NCBI RefSeq assembly: GCF_011075055.1
Contig: NC_058146.1
Location: 4,340,001-4,404,000 of the forward strand
Length of the DNA: 64,000 bases
Source of the DNA: Mangifera indica
Lineage: Eukaryota; Streptophyta; Magnoliopsida; Sapindales; Anacardiaceae
Direction: 5' to 3'
The notes under the pieces are model-generated. The model ran no database searches. It was given only the letters and a program-made list of their open reading frames with translations, and had not been told where the DNA came from. Of this stretch, positions 12,505 through 24,068 are shown in pieces. The first letter of the stretch is position 1. The number at the start of each line of letters is the position of its first letter. Made by a program: the position numbers and the translations under genes.

Positions 12505-15146
12505 ATGGGAAGTTTAGTGAAGAAGAGTGGCAATGATGGTAGTGAGACAATGACTACTACTACCACTGAGTCGGGGACCGAGTCAAGAGAGAGTAGTAGT
12601 TCAAGCTGTTCCAGCTCTGAAGACTCATCCGAGGAAGTGAAAAAAATGGAGTCTTGTTCACCCTCTCTTCTGGGTTGGCCTATCAGGAAAGCTGGAGTGT
12701 CAAAAAACAGTTTGGTTTCTGATGAAATGGGACGTGCAGAGAAGATCCATTTTGATGATTTAACGTTTAAGAAACCAGGCTCTCTTATTTCAGGTTGGCT
12801 TTTTGGCTTTTGGGTATATTTGGTTGCTGAGAAAACATTGTGGGAAAGGAAAAAGTTTCTTTTTCTGAGTTTAAACTTTATTTCTTTTGATTAAAGTCAT
12901 ACAACTTTTGGATCAGATGAGGTGTTTCTATTTGGTTACAGAAAGAGCAGAATTTCAAATTTAGAATTTGAATGGTGTTTCAGAGTTTCAGAAACAAATA
13001 CAGTATGTTTCTAAATAACATACTGTAAACAATTCAAAATTTTCGATGTTTAAAGTTACTCGTAACCAAAAAGAGTTACTAAATAACATTTATTTATTTT
13101 TTATCAGATTATGTTTTTTCTTTTTTTGGTAATCTAATTGTTTTTATTTTACTTGTTGAATTGGAATAGATATGGATATGATGAAGGAAAGGTTTGCAAA
13201 ATTGTTGCTTGGAGAAGACATGTCAGGTTCTGGTAAAGGTGTTTGCACAGCTTTGGCCATATCTAATTCCATTACCAATCTATGTGGTTTGCTCTCTTCT
13301 TTATGTGCAGATTTCTCTCAATTACATTTCATTTTTTTCCTTCTTTTTTTTTTGGGTGTGTTTTACTATGTTTTGGTATGATTTTTAGCTTCTATATTTG
13401 CACAATTATGGAGATTAGAGCCATTACCTTCTGAAAAGAAATCAATGTGGAAAAGAGAAATGGAACCGCTTCTTTGTGTTGGTGATCACATTGTGGAATT
13501 GATCCCATCTTGGCAAACATTTCCAGATGGAAGTAAGCTTGAGGTAATGGGAAAATCTTAGGCCTTTCTGTTTCCTTTTCTGAAAATTCTTGAAATCTCA
13601 GGAAAAAGCAGAACTTTTGATCCTTCTACTTTTGACTATTTGAATTTATTATTGCATTTTGAACTAAATGGGTTGTTTTAAAATTCATAGGTTATGACTT
13701 GCAGGCCTAGATCAGATCTTTTCATCAATCTCCCAGCTCTCAAGAAACTAGACAGCATGCTTCTTGTAAGATTTCGCATTCATTGTTTCATGTGCTATAT
13801 GTTCTAAGTTTAATAGCCCATTTTCAAGTTACCACCTGGTTTATTCCGTGACAGGAAATCTTGGATAGTTTTGTGGATACCGAATTTTGGTATGTTGATC
13901 AAGGGATTATAGCCTCAGAAGCAGATGGATCAGCTTCTTTTCACGAAAAAATTCAGAGGCAAGAAGAGAAATGGTGGCTTCCTGTGCCCCGAGTACCGCC
14001 TGGTGGCCTCTCTGAAAATTCAAGAAAACAACTGCATCACACGCGCGAATGCACAACTCAGATCCTGAAAGCTGCAATGGCCATCAATAATATTACCGTA
14101 GCAGAAATGGAAATGCCTGAGTCATACTTAGAATCTCTACCAAAGGTTTGAAAATCCTGAAAGTTGCAATGGCATTCAATAGTATTACTTTATGCAAAGT
14201 GATTTTTTTCATTTGTTTGTTCTCAGAATGGGAAAGCCTGTTTAGGGGAGGTTATATACCGGTACGTTACATCAGATCAATTCTCTGCTGACTGCCTGCT
14301 AGATTGCCTTGATCTGTCTTCAGAGCATGTGGCTCTTGAGATTGCGAACCGTGTGGAATCATCAATATATGTGTGGCGTGGAAGAACTCACTCGAAGCCC
14401 CCGCTTTATCCAAACCATTCCACTGCAAAATCATCATGGGAGATGGTGAAGGACTTCATGAACGATGGAGATAAGAGGGAGTTGCTTGCAGAAAGATCTG
14501 AAAGTCTCTTGCGTTGCTTGAAACAGCGGTTTCCTAGTCTAACACAAACTACATTGGACACCAGCAAGATTCACTGCAACAAGGTTCAAATTCCTTTCTC
14601 TAAAGACTCCTTTGTTCCCTCGACTATATATGAACTTCTTGATTTTGAACTTTTCAGGATGTTGGGAAATCCATTCTCGAGAGCTATTCAAGAGTTCTGG
14701 AGAGTCTGGCATTCAACATTGTCGCCCGGATCGATGATTTAATATATGTCGATGACTTGACTAAAAATTCGGATAAGGTGTCATCAGTGACAACAGCCAG
14801 TGTAATTTCTAATAAGAAAGTTACAGTCCCCTCCAGTAGTGTGCCTGTCTCAGGCACTCCACATAAAGCAACATTTAGCAGTAGCACATCAAGCTTTTCA
14901 CCTGCACCTCTAATTAGTCCTGCAAAAGGGGGGAGAACTCCTTGTCGCCTCAGCAGCAGCAGCAACAACAAGGCTAACCGCGGTTTTGGGGTGAGGAGAG
15001 TGTTGACAAATTATCTTGGTGCTGCTGACACAAAAGCAAAGATTTGTTCACTTACAACAAATGGTTCTCAAGGTTTGTTGCATCAACAAAATTCATCATC
15101 AGCCACCCAGAAAGGGTCGAAGTTGTGCCAAAATCAAAACTTATGA
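12505..15146 (+). CDS. ROPGEF: Rop guanine-nucleotide exchange factor (PRONE domain), 7 exons
   Basis: Exons: 12505-12793, 13170-13286, 13389-13543, 13691-13765, 13855-14145, 14227-14583 and 14658-15146. They join in frame to 590 residues. The PRONE domain runs from about residue 97 to 462, starting [20 protein letters not shown], then [19 protein letters not shown], the [18 protein letters not shown] block and [20 protein letters not shown] proteins load GTP onto plant Rho (ROP) GTPases at the plasma membrane, often downstream of receptor kinases, and control polar growth. The variable N-terminus is Ser/Thr/Glu-rich with an LGWPIRKAG motif; the C-terminus (463-590) is Ser-rich and basic. These flanks are the usual regulatory parts of RopGEFs. 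The next two genes recall the Arabidopsis ROPGEF5-MEE60-LTP order, so this may be the ROPGEF5/6-type gene, but the paralog is not certain. Confidence 0.95.
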
Positions 15147-16769
15147 ACCAGGATGAATATATATTGTGATTTAAACTAGGATTGTTTATGGTAGCGGCCA
15201 TTTTCTTGTGACAATTACTGATGTTCATGAGTTTGAAATATCTAGTTTGCCAATCATTTCAACGTAATTTTTGAGACAATAAAATCATGTGCATAATTTT
15301 ACGTGCAAACAATGATGTATCACCATATGATTAAGTTTTATTTTATCTTTAATTTTTAACTATTCAATTACATAGTGACATATTATTATTTGTGTATAAA
15401 ATTATGCATAAAAATTATGTACATAATATTACTCAATACTCTATTCATAATCATATAAACTCAATATTATTGGATTTTTTAAACTTTAATAAAATGGAAT
15501 GAATTGTAGAACTAAATGTATAATTACCTCTATTAATTTTTTATTATAAAAAATATTATTACAAAGATTAATGAACTAAAATAATATTGAATATAAGTAA
15601 TTATTTTTTTTATAAGTAAAAATAAATAATTATTGTATTTGATTGAATGTAATAAAAAAAATCTAAATTGTTATTTTATTTAAATATTGTGATTATAATT
15701 ATTTTAAGTTATTTTTTATATTTCTTGTTATATTAATTGAAAATGATAATATTTTTATTTTAAAGATTTATAAATAAAAATATAATTATAATAAAATTAA
15801 AATTATTTTAATAATTTTTTAATATCTAATATAAAGATGGTAAGTAAATTATCTTATATATTATATATCATATTATTATTAACAATAAAAAATTAAATAA
15901 ATAAAATAATATCAATAATAAAAAAAATTATCAAAATAATTTTTGTATTCTTAATCAAAACCCTCTAAATATTAGTCTTTTAAACAGAGAGACAAGTTAT
16001 TCAAGTGAATATAATATTGTTATTACCAACGGTTAAAAATTGTAAATATATAATTATTTCTCATGTTTATTATTATTTTTTATTAGTCTTACAAAGAAAT
16101 CATTTGGAAAATGTTTATGCTTAATCATTTGTTTTTTTGAGTAATGTTATATATATTATTATATAATTAAATATTATTTTATTTTTAATTTAAAATTATT
16201 TAATTATATAATAATATATAATTTATATATTTAAATTATATATATATATTTTTTTTTCAGCCTCGTCTTCCACTTTAAGAGAGAATATTATTATAATTAA
16301 AAAAGTTTTATTCTTCTCCACCATATTTTTATTTCAAAGTTCTTTACACAAATAAAAAAATAAAAGTGAATTTCTAATTTCACAAGTTAATTAAAACTCA
16401 TGATAGTGCGAAATTATTATTATTTTTAATTTAAGAAAAGAATTAACTATATTATTTGATCTTAGTAATTTTTTTTTTAAATAAAGTCAAGTTTTCGGTG
16501 GGAATAAGATGTAATAATATTTTATTTCAAATAATTTAAATAATTAATGAAACATTATTCAAATTAATAATCAATATCATGATTTAGTAACGTTACATGA
16601 TATTTTTACTTTTCAGGTCTTCAACGCGGAAATGCGTGACCTTCACTCTGGAACAAGTAAAGGTTACTGCTTTCCCAATGTTCTTTCCTTCCTCCCTCAT
16701 TTCTCACCGAAAGGAACCAAGCTGCTCAGGTTTTAGATCCTCCTTTGATCTCCATACGCCGCCGTTTCA
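15147..16769. other. AT-rich intergenic spacer
   Basis: It holds the 3' flank of the RopGEF gene, a CAAT-ended hairpin element at 15274-15434, a diffuse AT-rich repeat near 15590-15960 that resembles 29140-29400, and a TA-rich hairpin near 16140-16250. From about 16620 the base composition rises toward the next gene (probable promoter and leader). No coding frame is supported. Confidence 0.5.
15274..15434. mobile_element. Small hairpin MITE (CAAT-ended family)
   Basis: The left end GAGACAATAAAATCATGTGC and the complement of the right end, GAGTAATATTATGTACATAA, align, and the inner arms contain ATGATGTATCACCATATGAT and, inverted, a related AATAATAATATGTCACTATG stretch. It is the same type as the elements at 37219, 54935 and 56148. 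It is non-coding and about 160 bp long. Confidence 0.55.
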
Positions 16770-17288
16770 ATGACGACGAGCATCCACATAACGGCCTTAG
16801 ACGGCCTCATCAATGTTAATTCCCTCTTCACTCTAGCCGTTTTCGTCGGGCTGGCGTGGAACCCGAGGGACCCCACCAACGCCCTCATTACCAATGAGGC
16901 ATGCCGGGCCGGTTCAAACATCGCCGAGAACATGATCTCCTTCCACGTGTACTCCTTCAGTTCCTTCTTGTTTTCTAGCATCATTGCGTTGAGTCTGAAG
17001 CAAGCCATCCGACGGGTCAACGAATCACGTTTTGATTCGGATTTCGAGGCTCAGGTCAACAGGGGTTTGGTTCGGGTCGGGATGCTGGTTTCGGGTGTTG
17101 GGTCAGTTTCTGGGTGTATTTGTTTGATGTTGGCGTTGGTTAATGTTGCTCAAGTCAAACTTGGGACGCTCTCGTGTGGGAAGGGAACTGGGCATACTTT
17201 TGCTGCGGTTGTGCCGCTCGTGATCTTGGTCCCTTTGGGGTTACTGATTTATGTTTGTGTTGTTTTGTATGCTTTTCTCGCAGCCTAG
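16770..17288 (+). CDS. Four-span membrane protein, MEE60-like, single exon
   Basis: An intronless frame of 172 codons starts at the ATG at 16770 and ends at TAG. It opens MTTSIHITALDGLINVNSLF. Hydrophobic segments lie at about residues 18-30, 57-78, 102-128 and 143-171, with an Arg-rich loop (KQAIRRVNESR) after the second. This suggests a small integral membrane protein with four spans. The opening block and length recall Arabidopsis At5g05950 (MEE60, named from a maternal-effect embryo-arrest screen); the molecular function of that family is not known to me. The coding part is clearly GC-richer than its surroundings. I see no signal peptide cleavage motif. The family assignment rests on memory of the sequence and on the neighbouring RopGEF and LTP genes. 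Confidence 0.85.
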   Translation: MTTSIHITALDGLINVNSLFTLAVFVGLAWNPRDPTNALITNEACRAGSNIAENMISFHVYSFSSFLFSSIIALSLKQAIRRVNESRFDSDFEAQVNRGLVRVGMLVSGVGSVSGCICLMLALVNVAQVKLGTLSCGKGTGHTFAAVVPLVILVPLGLLIYVCVVLYAFLAA

Positions 17289-17718
17289 TTAGTTTTTCTT
17301 GTTCGTATTATTGTTGTTGTGTGTTTTGTTTTGTTATATTTAAGGGCTATGAATGAAAAGGAGAACGCTTTCTCATGGTTTAATCAAAATTCTGACTTAA
17401 AAATTTTATGTGAAATGTTTTTTTTTTAACCTCTTAATTGGGATTATTGTTAAACAGTGGAATTGGTTGGCTTTCTAGATGTTTGTAGTGAAAGTTGTTT
17501 CATTGCTGTTGGATTTTGAAGGATAGAAAATTAGTGGAAGGGTGGCTGAAGCTTTTGAAAGCACTAACAGTTGTCTGCTTAAAATAGTTTGGTAATCTTC
17601 GCTATGCAATTGAGGGTGTTTGGTGAGATAATAAACAAAATAAATTTTGATTTTAGTGCTTCTTCCACTATGATTTGTGGGTTTGACGTGTAAAGATATC
17701 TTCAGCTGCTTGTTTCAT

Positions 17719-17725
17719 TATAAAT
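17719..17725 (+). promoter_or_regulatory. TATA-like element before the LTP gene
   Basis: TATAAAT lies 48 bases before the ATG at 17767. If used, the leader would be only about 15-20 nt, so it is possible but not certain. Confidence 0.35.
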
Positions 17726-17766
17726 CCTGCTAGATTGTGGGGTGTTTGTGCCTTGCATTGAAGAAA

Positions 17767-18222
17767 ATGGAAAATCCAATGAGTTACACTTGCATTCTTG
17801 TGTTTCTGGTTATTCTGGGCATTTCTGGGTTCAATAGTGGAGTTAATGGGGCTGGTGAATGTGGGAAATCTTCCCCTGATAGGGAAGCTTTTAAGTTGGC
17901 TCCTTGTGCAATAGCTGCACAAGATGAGAATGCTCCAGTCTCCAGCCAGTGCTGCCAAGCAGTTAAGACTCTTGGCCACAACCCTGCATGCCTGTGTGCT
18001 GTTATGCTGTCTAATACAGCTAAGAGCTCCGGTGTCAAGCCAGAAATAGCTATAACCATCCCCAAGCGTTGCAACCTTGCTGATCGTCCTGTGGGTTACC
18101 GGTGTGGAGGTAAGTTGGCCTATTTTTAGCTTTGGCTAAATCTTTTACCCATCATGCTTCCAGTCTTAGCTTCGATTGAAATGGTGTTTTTTATGTTTGC
18201 TGCAGCTTACACATTGCCTTGA
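17767..18222 (+). CDS. Non-specific lipid-transfer-like protein, 2 exons
   Basis: Exons 17767-18109 and 18206-18222 join (phase 1) to 119 residues ending CGAYTLP. The chosen ATG at 17767 gives MENPMSYTCILVFLVILG, a clean signal peptide that ends near VNGAGEC; an in-frame ATG at 17737 would put ten more residues in front of it. The mature part has the eight-cysteine pattern C..C..CC..CLC..C..C (KLAPCAIAA, SQCCQAVKTLG, ACLCAVML, KRCNLADRPVGYRCG). This fold holds a hydrophobic cavity and is secreted to the apoplast; members bind lipids and act in cuticle, defence or signalling. The C-terminal GYRCGAYTLP end recalls the group of Arabidopsis At5g05960, At3g53980 and At2g37870. The short last exon of 17 nt matches the usual LTP intron placed near the stop codon. 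Confidence 0.92.
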
Positions 18223-18695
18223 AGAGTGAAGAATGTAAGTTATGATGCCTGTGGTTGTAAAGAGGTTACTACTGGTTGTCTAGCTTGTGAAATTGTGTTT
18301 ACTTGTCATCCAGGCATCTGAATAATATCAAATAATCTATTGCCTTTGCTTAACAAAAGATGCTGCTTCTTGTTTGAAGTTTTGCTTACAAAGTATATTA
18401 ACTCAATAAACTAGTTCATGTTTACAGTCCATATTATAACATTTAGTGGGCTGAAAACCCAGAAAACATAGTTCATCAACTGAAAGGAAAATGGGTTAAT
18501 TACACAAAAAGGACTCTGCAAGATTTCCGGCTGAGTGATGACATTAAGTTCTCTTCAGATTATCAGAGCTCATATATGATACTTGCTCAAGTTGACTACT
18601 AGGAAAAAGGAACCCATCATTTTGCTGCAAGTCTTGATTTCATTTCTCTTCACTATTCTCTTCTAATACTACCACTTATTTCTAGTGACAAGATT
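18223..18695. other. Spacer between convergent genes
   Basis: 3' flanks of the LTP gene (+) and the next minus-strand gene. No feature beyond probable untranslated ends is seen. Confidence 0.5.
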
Positions 18696-20121
18696 TTAGT
18701 CCATCACCATTCCTGCAAGATAATCAACAATACCACTTATGATATAATGCTATATTTTATTTAAATCAGGAAAGCGCAAGAAGATAAACAAATGGGATAA
18801 TCAAATCACGAGAGGATTTAGAATAACTTGCCATACATGTCTATGGCGACTTTGCTTTATATTGAGGGCAAGGTATTAGTAATAGAGCGAGCCTGCAGAA
18901 AATTTAAAAAAAAAAAAAAAACATTAAACTCTTATTTAAGTGTCCAACTATGGAAAATTAATCACGTAAAATTTTTTTATCTAAAGGAATCTCCTTACCC
19001 TGCCACCAATTCCCTCTTGAAGCGCTGTTAGCATTATTTCCATCAGGATCATCCTCTCCCCTGTCTCTCTTAAACTGCACATGGGGAGATTCAGTGGTGG
19101 ATTTGATTCTTGGAGAGTAATTTTCTTGGCCTCCATAGTATATTGAAGAGCTGAAATAGCAAGGTTCTGCAGTTTCATTCTGATAAATTGAATTCTTTTC
19201 TTTGCTACTGAAAATACTATTTTCAGCCTGGCTACTTACAGCCTTCTTTTTCAGTGACCCCATTATTCCACTGTGAGAAGACTCTTTCCCACTTCCCATC
19301 TGATCATCAAATCAACAAAGAAAGAAAGAAAGAAAAAAAAAAAGGGATTCAGAATGTGCAACATAATTTCTTCTTTAACATTAAAGAAGAAACAGACTTC
19401 TACAGGAAATCTACATATACTAAACTAGTTCAACACACAGCAGGAAACAAATAAAAGAAATCTTTCCTTAATTCCTAGATATGTAAAAAAATATAGAATT
19501 TTTTTTCTTCTAAGTGAACAAATGATTTAACTTCTATAGTCTAAATATGTTTCTCCTACTTCTTTTTCTCTATCAAGCATAGAATTAGTTCACTAATTAT
19601 TAATATATGTATGACATACAGCTGAAGAAGGAGCCTTCACCTTTTACAGCCACCCTAATTTATTGCATTCTTCCTAATATATCCAATTTGAGAGATCCCA
19701 TATTTTATTTACTAAAACAAATCTCTATCCAACCCACAGAAACTCTTAAGCTCCTGTGTAAGAAGTAAAAGCACAGCCCTCTAATGAACATGAACAAATA
19801 TATGTAATTCACTTAATCAAGTAACCTGTGAAAAGCATAGTCAAACAGCCATTTTAATATCAGAAGCCATCTGCCTAAGAGCAAGATTTTAAGTGTTAAG
19901 CATGAGCAAATCTAAAAGCAAAAAAATACATATGTGCTAGTGGTGTAGGTTTTTTTTTTTTTTCAATCAATCTGAAGGAAAATAATGAATACCGTAGGTG
20001 GTGGTGGGAAAATAGAGCCAAAAATCCCAGTGGTGGAGGATGAAGAGTTCTTGGAACCAAAAAGATGATCAAATTTTCTAGACGATGAAGAATTGCCAGT
20101 TTCTTGCCTTCTGTTTTCCAT
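18696..20121 (-). CDS. Small plant-specific protein with a conserved GNWWQG end, 3 exons
   Basis: Exons on the minus strand: 20121-19993, 19299-18999 and 18712-18696, joined to 148 residues. The N-terminus MENRRQETGNSSSSRKFDHL is followed by LFGSKNSSSSTTGIFGSIFP and PPPT; exon 2 starts MGSGKESSHSG and carries ENYSPRIK and GEDDPDGNNANSASRGNWWQ near its end. This Ser/Asn-rich, acidic C-terminal block is typical of a family of short plant proteins of unknown function, many of which (from memory) end in GSLYY. Here the last exon reads GMVMD instead, from a good CAG acceptor at 18713; another last exon or acceptor is possible. There is no signal peptide or membrane segment. Intron 1 is 693 bases and contains a T-run. 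A TATA box lies 254 bases upstream of the ATG. Confidence 0.75.
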
Positions 20122-20374
20122 GTTAAAAATTATCAGTTAAGTAAAGCAATGCAAAGCTACTTAAGAAAGCTTTCTTTGTCAAGTAACGAACAAAACTACC
20201 CTTTGATAGTTTTCTCTTAACGGGAAACGACCTCACTGACTAAAAAGAGCCTAAAGAAGAGCAGTGGATAAGAATTGCAGAGGTAGAGACAAACTGATAA
20301 CTAGGAGGCAGATAGCAGAGAAGCACGTGAAGATTGCAGATGGTTGAAGATATTGTCAAAATTAAGGTCTCTGC

Positions 20375-20382
20375 TATTTATA
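20375..20382 (-). promoter_or_regulatory. TATA box of the small GNWWQG-type gene
   Basis: Read on the minus strand: TATAAATA in TCTATAAATAGC, about 250 bases before the ATG at 20121. Transcription would start near 20350, leaving a roughly 230-nt leader. Confidence 0.6.
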
Positions 20383-23362
20383 GATCCCAGAAACCACACT
20401 CCTCTTGGACCCCATAAGGCTTCATTCATTCCCCCCCTCCCTTTGACACATGGGCTGTTCACTTTCAACCAAGTGGATTCATTCCCAGCTTCAATCCCTT
20501 CCTCATATTCATTTCGAGAATATGGGTGAGTTTTGAAAAAGGCTCTTAGCTGTTCTCGACTTTGGAGTTTCTATGGAGATAAATGGATAAGATTGTTCGC
20601 TTGTTGCTCGACGTGGGCAATCCGAGTAGACGGTCAATTTCAAAAAACAGTTGATTCCTCTATCCAACTTTTTTGTTTCACCAAAATCAACAAAGATACC
20701 AATACACCAAGGAGGGAAAAGATAATATTGGAATCTTCCTTCCAAAGCTTTGAAAAGTAAAGGAAAGAATATATGATTTTCAAAGAAAAGTGTTAAGAGT
20801 TACTCCCTCTCCGCCATTTTCTTTGAATTTCATCAAGAGTTAATTAGTAGAACGTTTGCTTCATAAGGCTAGATACATGAACACGTCCTTGAAAATTTGA
20901 AATGCCCCACTATATATATATATTCTGTTCTTTAAAATGGATTTAAAAACCAGATATAAAAGAACAAAAATCATATGTATAAATCTTGGAAGATTTGAAA
21001 TCCCCTGTGCTAACAAGTGTTCAATATCATCTATATGTGGTTACAATTCTTTTCTCTCAACAAATTAATTGCACTAAAGCTATCCTTTACTTGATAAAGC
21101 AAGATATGCAAGGTTTATGATTCATAGAATTAGGACGGCAGAAGATACTGAAGTTTGAGAATTTTGTGTGACAATCTTCCTCAAGGTTCCTTTTGGATAG
21201 ATTTTGCAATGGGATAAGTGCATGCATTATATGAGACTACTCTTAAAATATGACAACTCCACGTGAAAAAAGTTCAAAGAATTTTCTGTACAAAAGTAGT
21301 AGAAACAATCACCATTTCTAAGACACTTTACTCATGCTATTTAATAATTGAATTGGTTCTCACCTAGATAGTAGACGAGATGTTCTATTTTTTCATATAA
21401 TTTTATTCTATTTTTAAAGAGGACTCTCATATTTCATGTACGAGACTTAGCCATACCAGCCAAGTTAAAGAGAATCATTGAGCACAATGCCCAGACCAAT
21501 AGTCTTTCATCTTTTGCTTCCCTTTTGATCTTCTCTAAGTACTCGTTTAAGCACTTTTTCTCTTCTCGTGGCTCCTGTGTTGGCAAATGCTTCTCTTCAA
21601 TGATGCTTATTGACAATGGTAAGCATGGACGAGTGAAAGCTTCGCTTAAGGAGCTGGCATGATAAGCATGAGTTATTAACTGAATATTTGAAGGAGAAAT
21701 TAGAGGGAAGTTTAAAATTTCATTGGATATTTACCTTTATTCTAAGTTAAATTTGTGCAATTTTTATAGCTTTTTTAGAATATTTTTTGCTGCTCTTGTA
21801 TACTAGAAATATACGTATGAAATTGATACCTTTTATTCATTATCCACCCTTGAAAATTATATCATGCCCTGAAGTGAGCAAATTGCATGCATACCCGTGA
21901 GATGTTACAATGTTTCAGTCCTAGAAAATTAACCTTTATGTTCCGAAGCTGGAGTTTATTAATAATGGGGATGCCTATATTGTAGTTACAATTTTTTTTT
22001 TTTTTTTTGTGTAGTTACAAATACTTACTTTCATATTTCTTTTTAACCCACCTTGTTCTGTTGAGCAGATGAAGCTATTTGAGCTTTCCACCATCCTGGG
22101 GCAATGCCAGTGATAAAGTCTACTCCTTGAGGATGGAGACTTTGAGAATTACGAATCAAGAGTAACATTATATGTACAAATAATGAATATAAATTTGTAT
22201 ATAAATAATGATACATTACTCTATGATTAGGAATTAATTTATATATTTTTAATTTAAAATAATCAAATCACATCATACTACATCATATTGAAGAGAACCC
22301 AGGACTTGAGATTTGATTTTCTAATCTTGAAGTTGTATTATGGGAAAAACAACTTCAACGGTAAGATTTAGACAGTATTGCCAGAAAAACAATGTCCTTT
22401 TCGAAGAGAGATCTATTTCACCAGGGAAGAAATATGCATTAGGTATTTTATGTAAATGGTGGTAGATCACAAGACTCCACGTGCCAATTTTTGATCATCA
22501 TTGAAGAAAAAAGTGTTCACGCTGTAAATCTTTTCAAGTATTTGATTAAATAGTAAAAGGCTTTGCCTTATTGAAAAGGTTAAGAGCTTATCCTTAGACA
22601 CAAAAGAATTCCATAACGTACCGAAAATATTCAAACTCCTAACGTACCTATCTATCCTTGGTATGATGTATTCGATGTGCATATCCGTCAAACAAGTAAC
22701 CAAAATAATATGATTTTTCTTTTTTTCACATTTGTTTTATAATACACACCCTTTTTCTTTTTCTTTACGTAAGTTTATATTTGTTAAAAATTAAAGAGTC
22801 TCAGGTAAAATAAAAATAATATAAATGAATGATATATGAATATAGTAGATTGAACTTTAAAATAAACTAATTAATTTTATGTAATATGAGTTTCAATCTT
22901 CATACTTATAGATCTAATATATTCTACATATTATTAGAGTTTGCACCTAACCAAACGCCTAACCACCTATGGTATTTGCATATGAGGAAACAATATATGT
23001 TTTTCTAAATTTGTTTTATTATACACAATAGATCTGCCCCAGATTTTCTGTTAGTTTAAGTTGAATTCAACTCAAGATTATAGCATATAATTTTCTAATT
23101 GGTTAAGTTTTCATTTTCAAGGTTTTTTCATATTACAGAAATTGCATTATGGAATCTGTCGACACAGTTTTCAAAGGAAATATTTTGAATATAAGTCCTA
23201 TTGGTAGTTGCATGTATCACTCAAGTGAACTTCGTTCCGTTTTGATAGGTTTGTCAATGTGATTAGAATTCATTAGTAAGCCGTATTATTTACAATTTCC
23301 TCGAGAAATAATGGGCTCTAGAACATTGTTAACTTGGACTATTGAGAAGTCAAATTTATCTA

Positions 23363-24068
23363 GGCCGAAGGACTATTTTCCATCCAAGTTTAGTTGCATT
23401 TTTAAATGTATATTTGTGAAATTTAAAAAATCTGAAATTTTTAATTGAGATTAAAATTTTTTTTTGTTAGAAATAGAGATAAAATCGTTATTTTACTAAT
23501 AATATAAAAATATAAAATTTATTATATTTTCTCTCTAAATTTTAAAAACTAACATTTCACTCTTACTTAACTTTAAAAAGTCACATTTCTCTCCTTAAAC
23601 CTTAAAGTTTTTTTTTCTTCTCTTCGGCCATCCTCTCTGACTAGGGTTGGATCCGAGCCGAGCTTTGCTCGGCTCGGTTCGAGCCCTAAACGAGCTCGGC
23701 TTAGCCGCTCGAATTGGCTCGATAGAGTTTTTAAAATTTTTTTTTATACAAAACGACGTCGTTTTGATTAATATATATTAAAAATGACGTCGTTTTGATA
23801 AGAAAAAACGAGCCGAACTGAACGCGAGCCCGAAACGAGCCGAGTCGAGCTTGAGCTGAACTCGAGCCGCTCATATATGAACCGAGCCGAGCTGAGCTCG
23901 GCTCGAATCCAGCCCTATCTCTGACACTAACAACCTCCCCTCTCCACTTTGCCTATAATAAAAAATTCTAACAACAATTGATTCATCAATAGAACTTCAG
24001 GTATTTCAAATCCCGCGGGTATAACTTTGAAAACACAATTAAACTTAGGTGGGAAATAGTCCTTTGCC
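23363..24068. mobile_element. Mutator-type miniature element (GGCCAAAGGACTA family), interrupted
   Basis: The left end GGCCGAAGGACTATTTTCCA and the complement of the right end, GGCAAAGGACTATTTCCCAC, match the terminal repeats seen at 37401-38139 and 55251-55683. The flanks are ATTTATCTA on the left and ATTTATTTT on the right, 7 of 9 bases alike, as an old 9-bp target duplication would be. The 276-bp hAT-type element lies inside it, so this one inserted first. Confidence 0.65.
23642..23917. mobile_element. hAT-type MITE with 8-bp target-site duplication
   Basis: The element is 276 bp. Its ends are inverted repeats: TAGGGTTGGATCCGAGCC on the left and, from the right end, TAGGGCTGGATTCGAGCC. 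A perfect 8-bp direct repeat TCTCTGAC flanks it at 23634-23641 and 23918-23925. TAGGG-type ends with an 8-bp duplication are the mark of the hAT superfamily. Both arms are rich in GAGC/GCTCG words, so the whole element is nearly palindromic. The centre has two GACGTCGTTTTG motifs. It encodes no protein. Confidence 0.9.
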
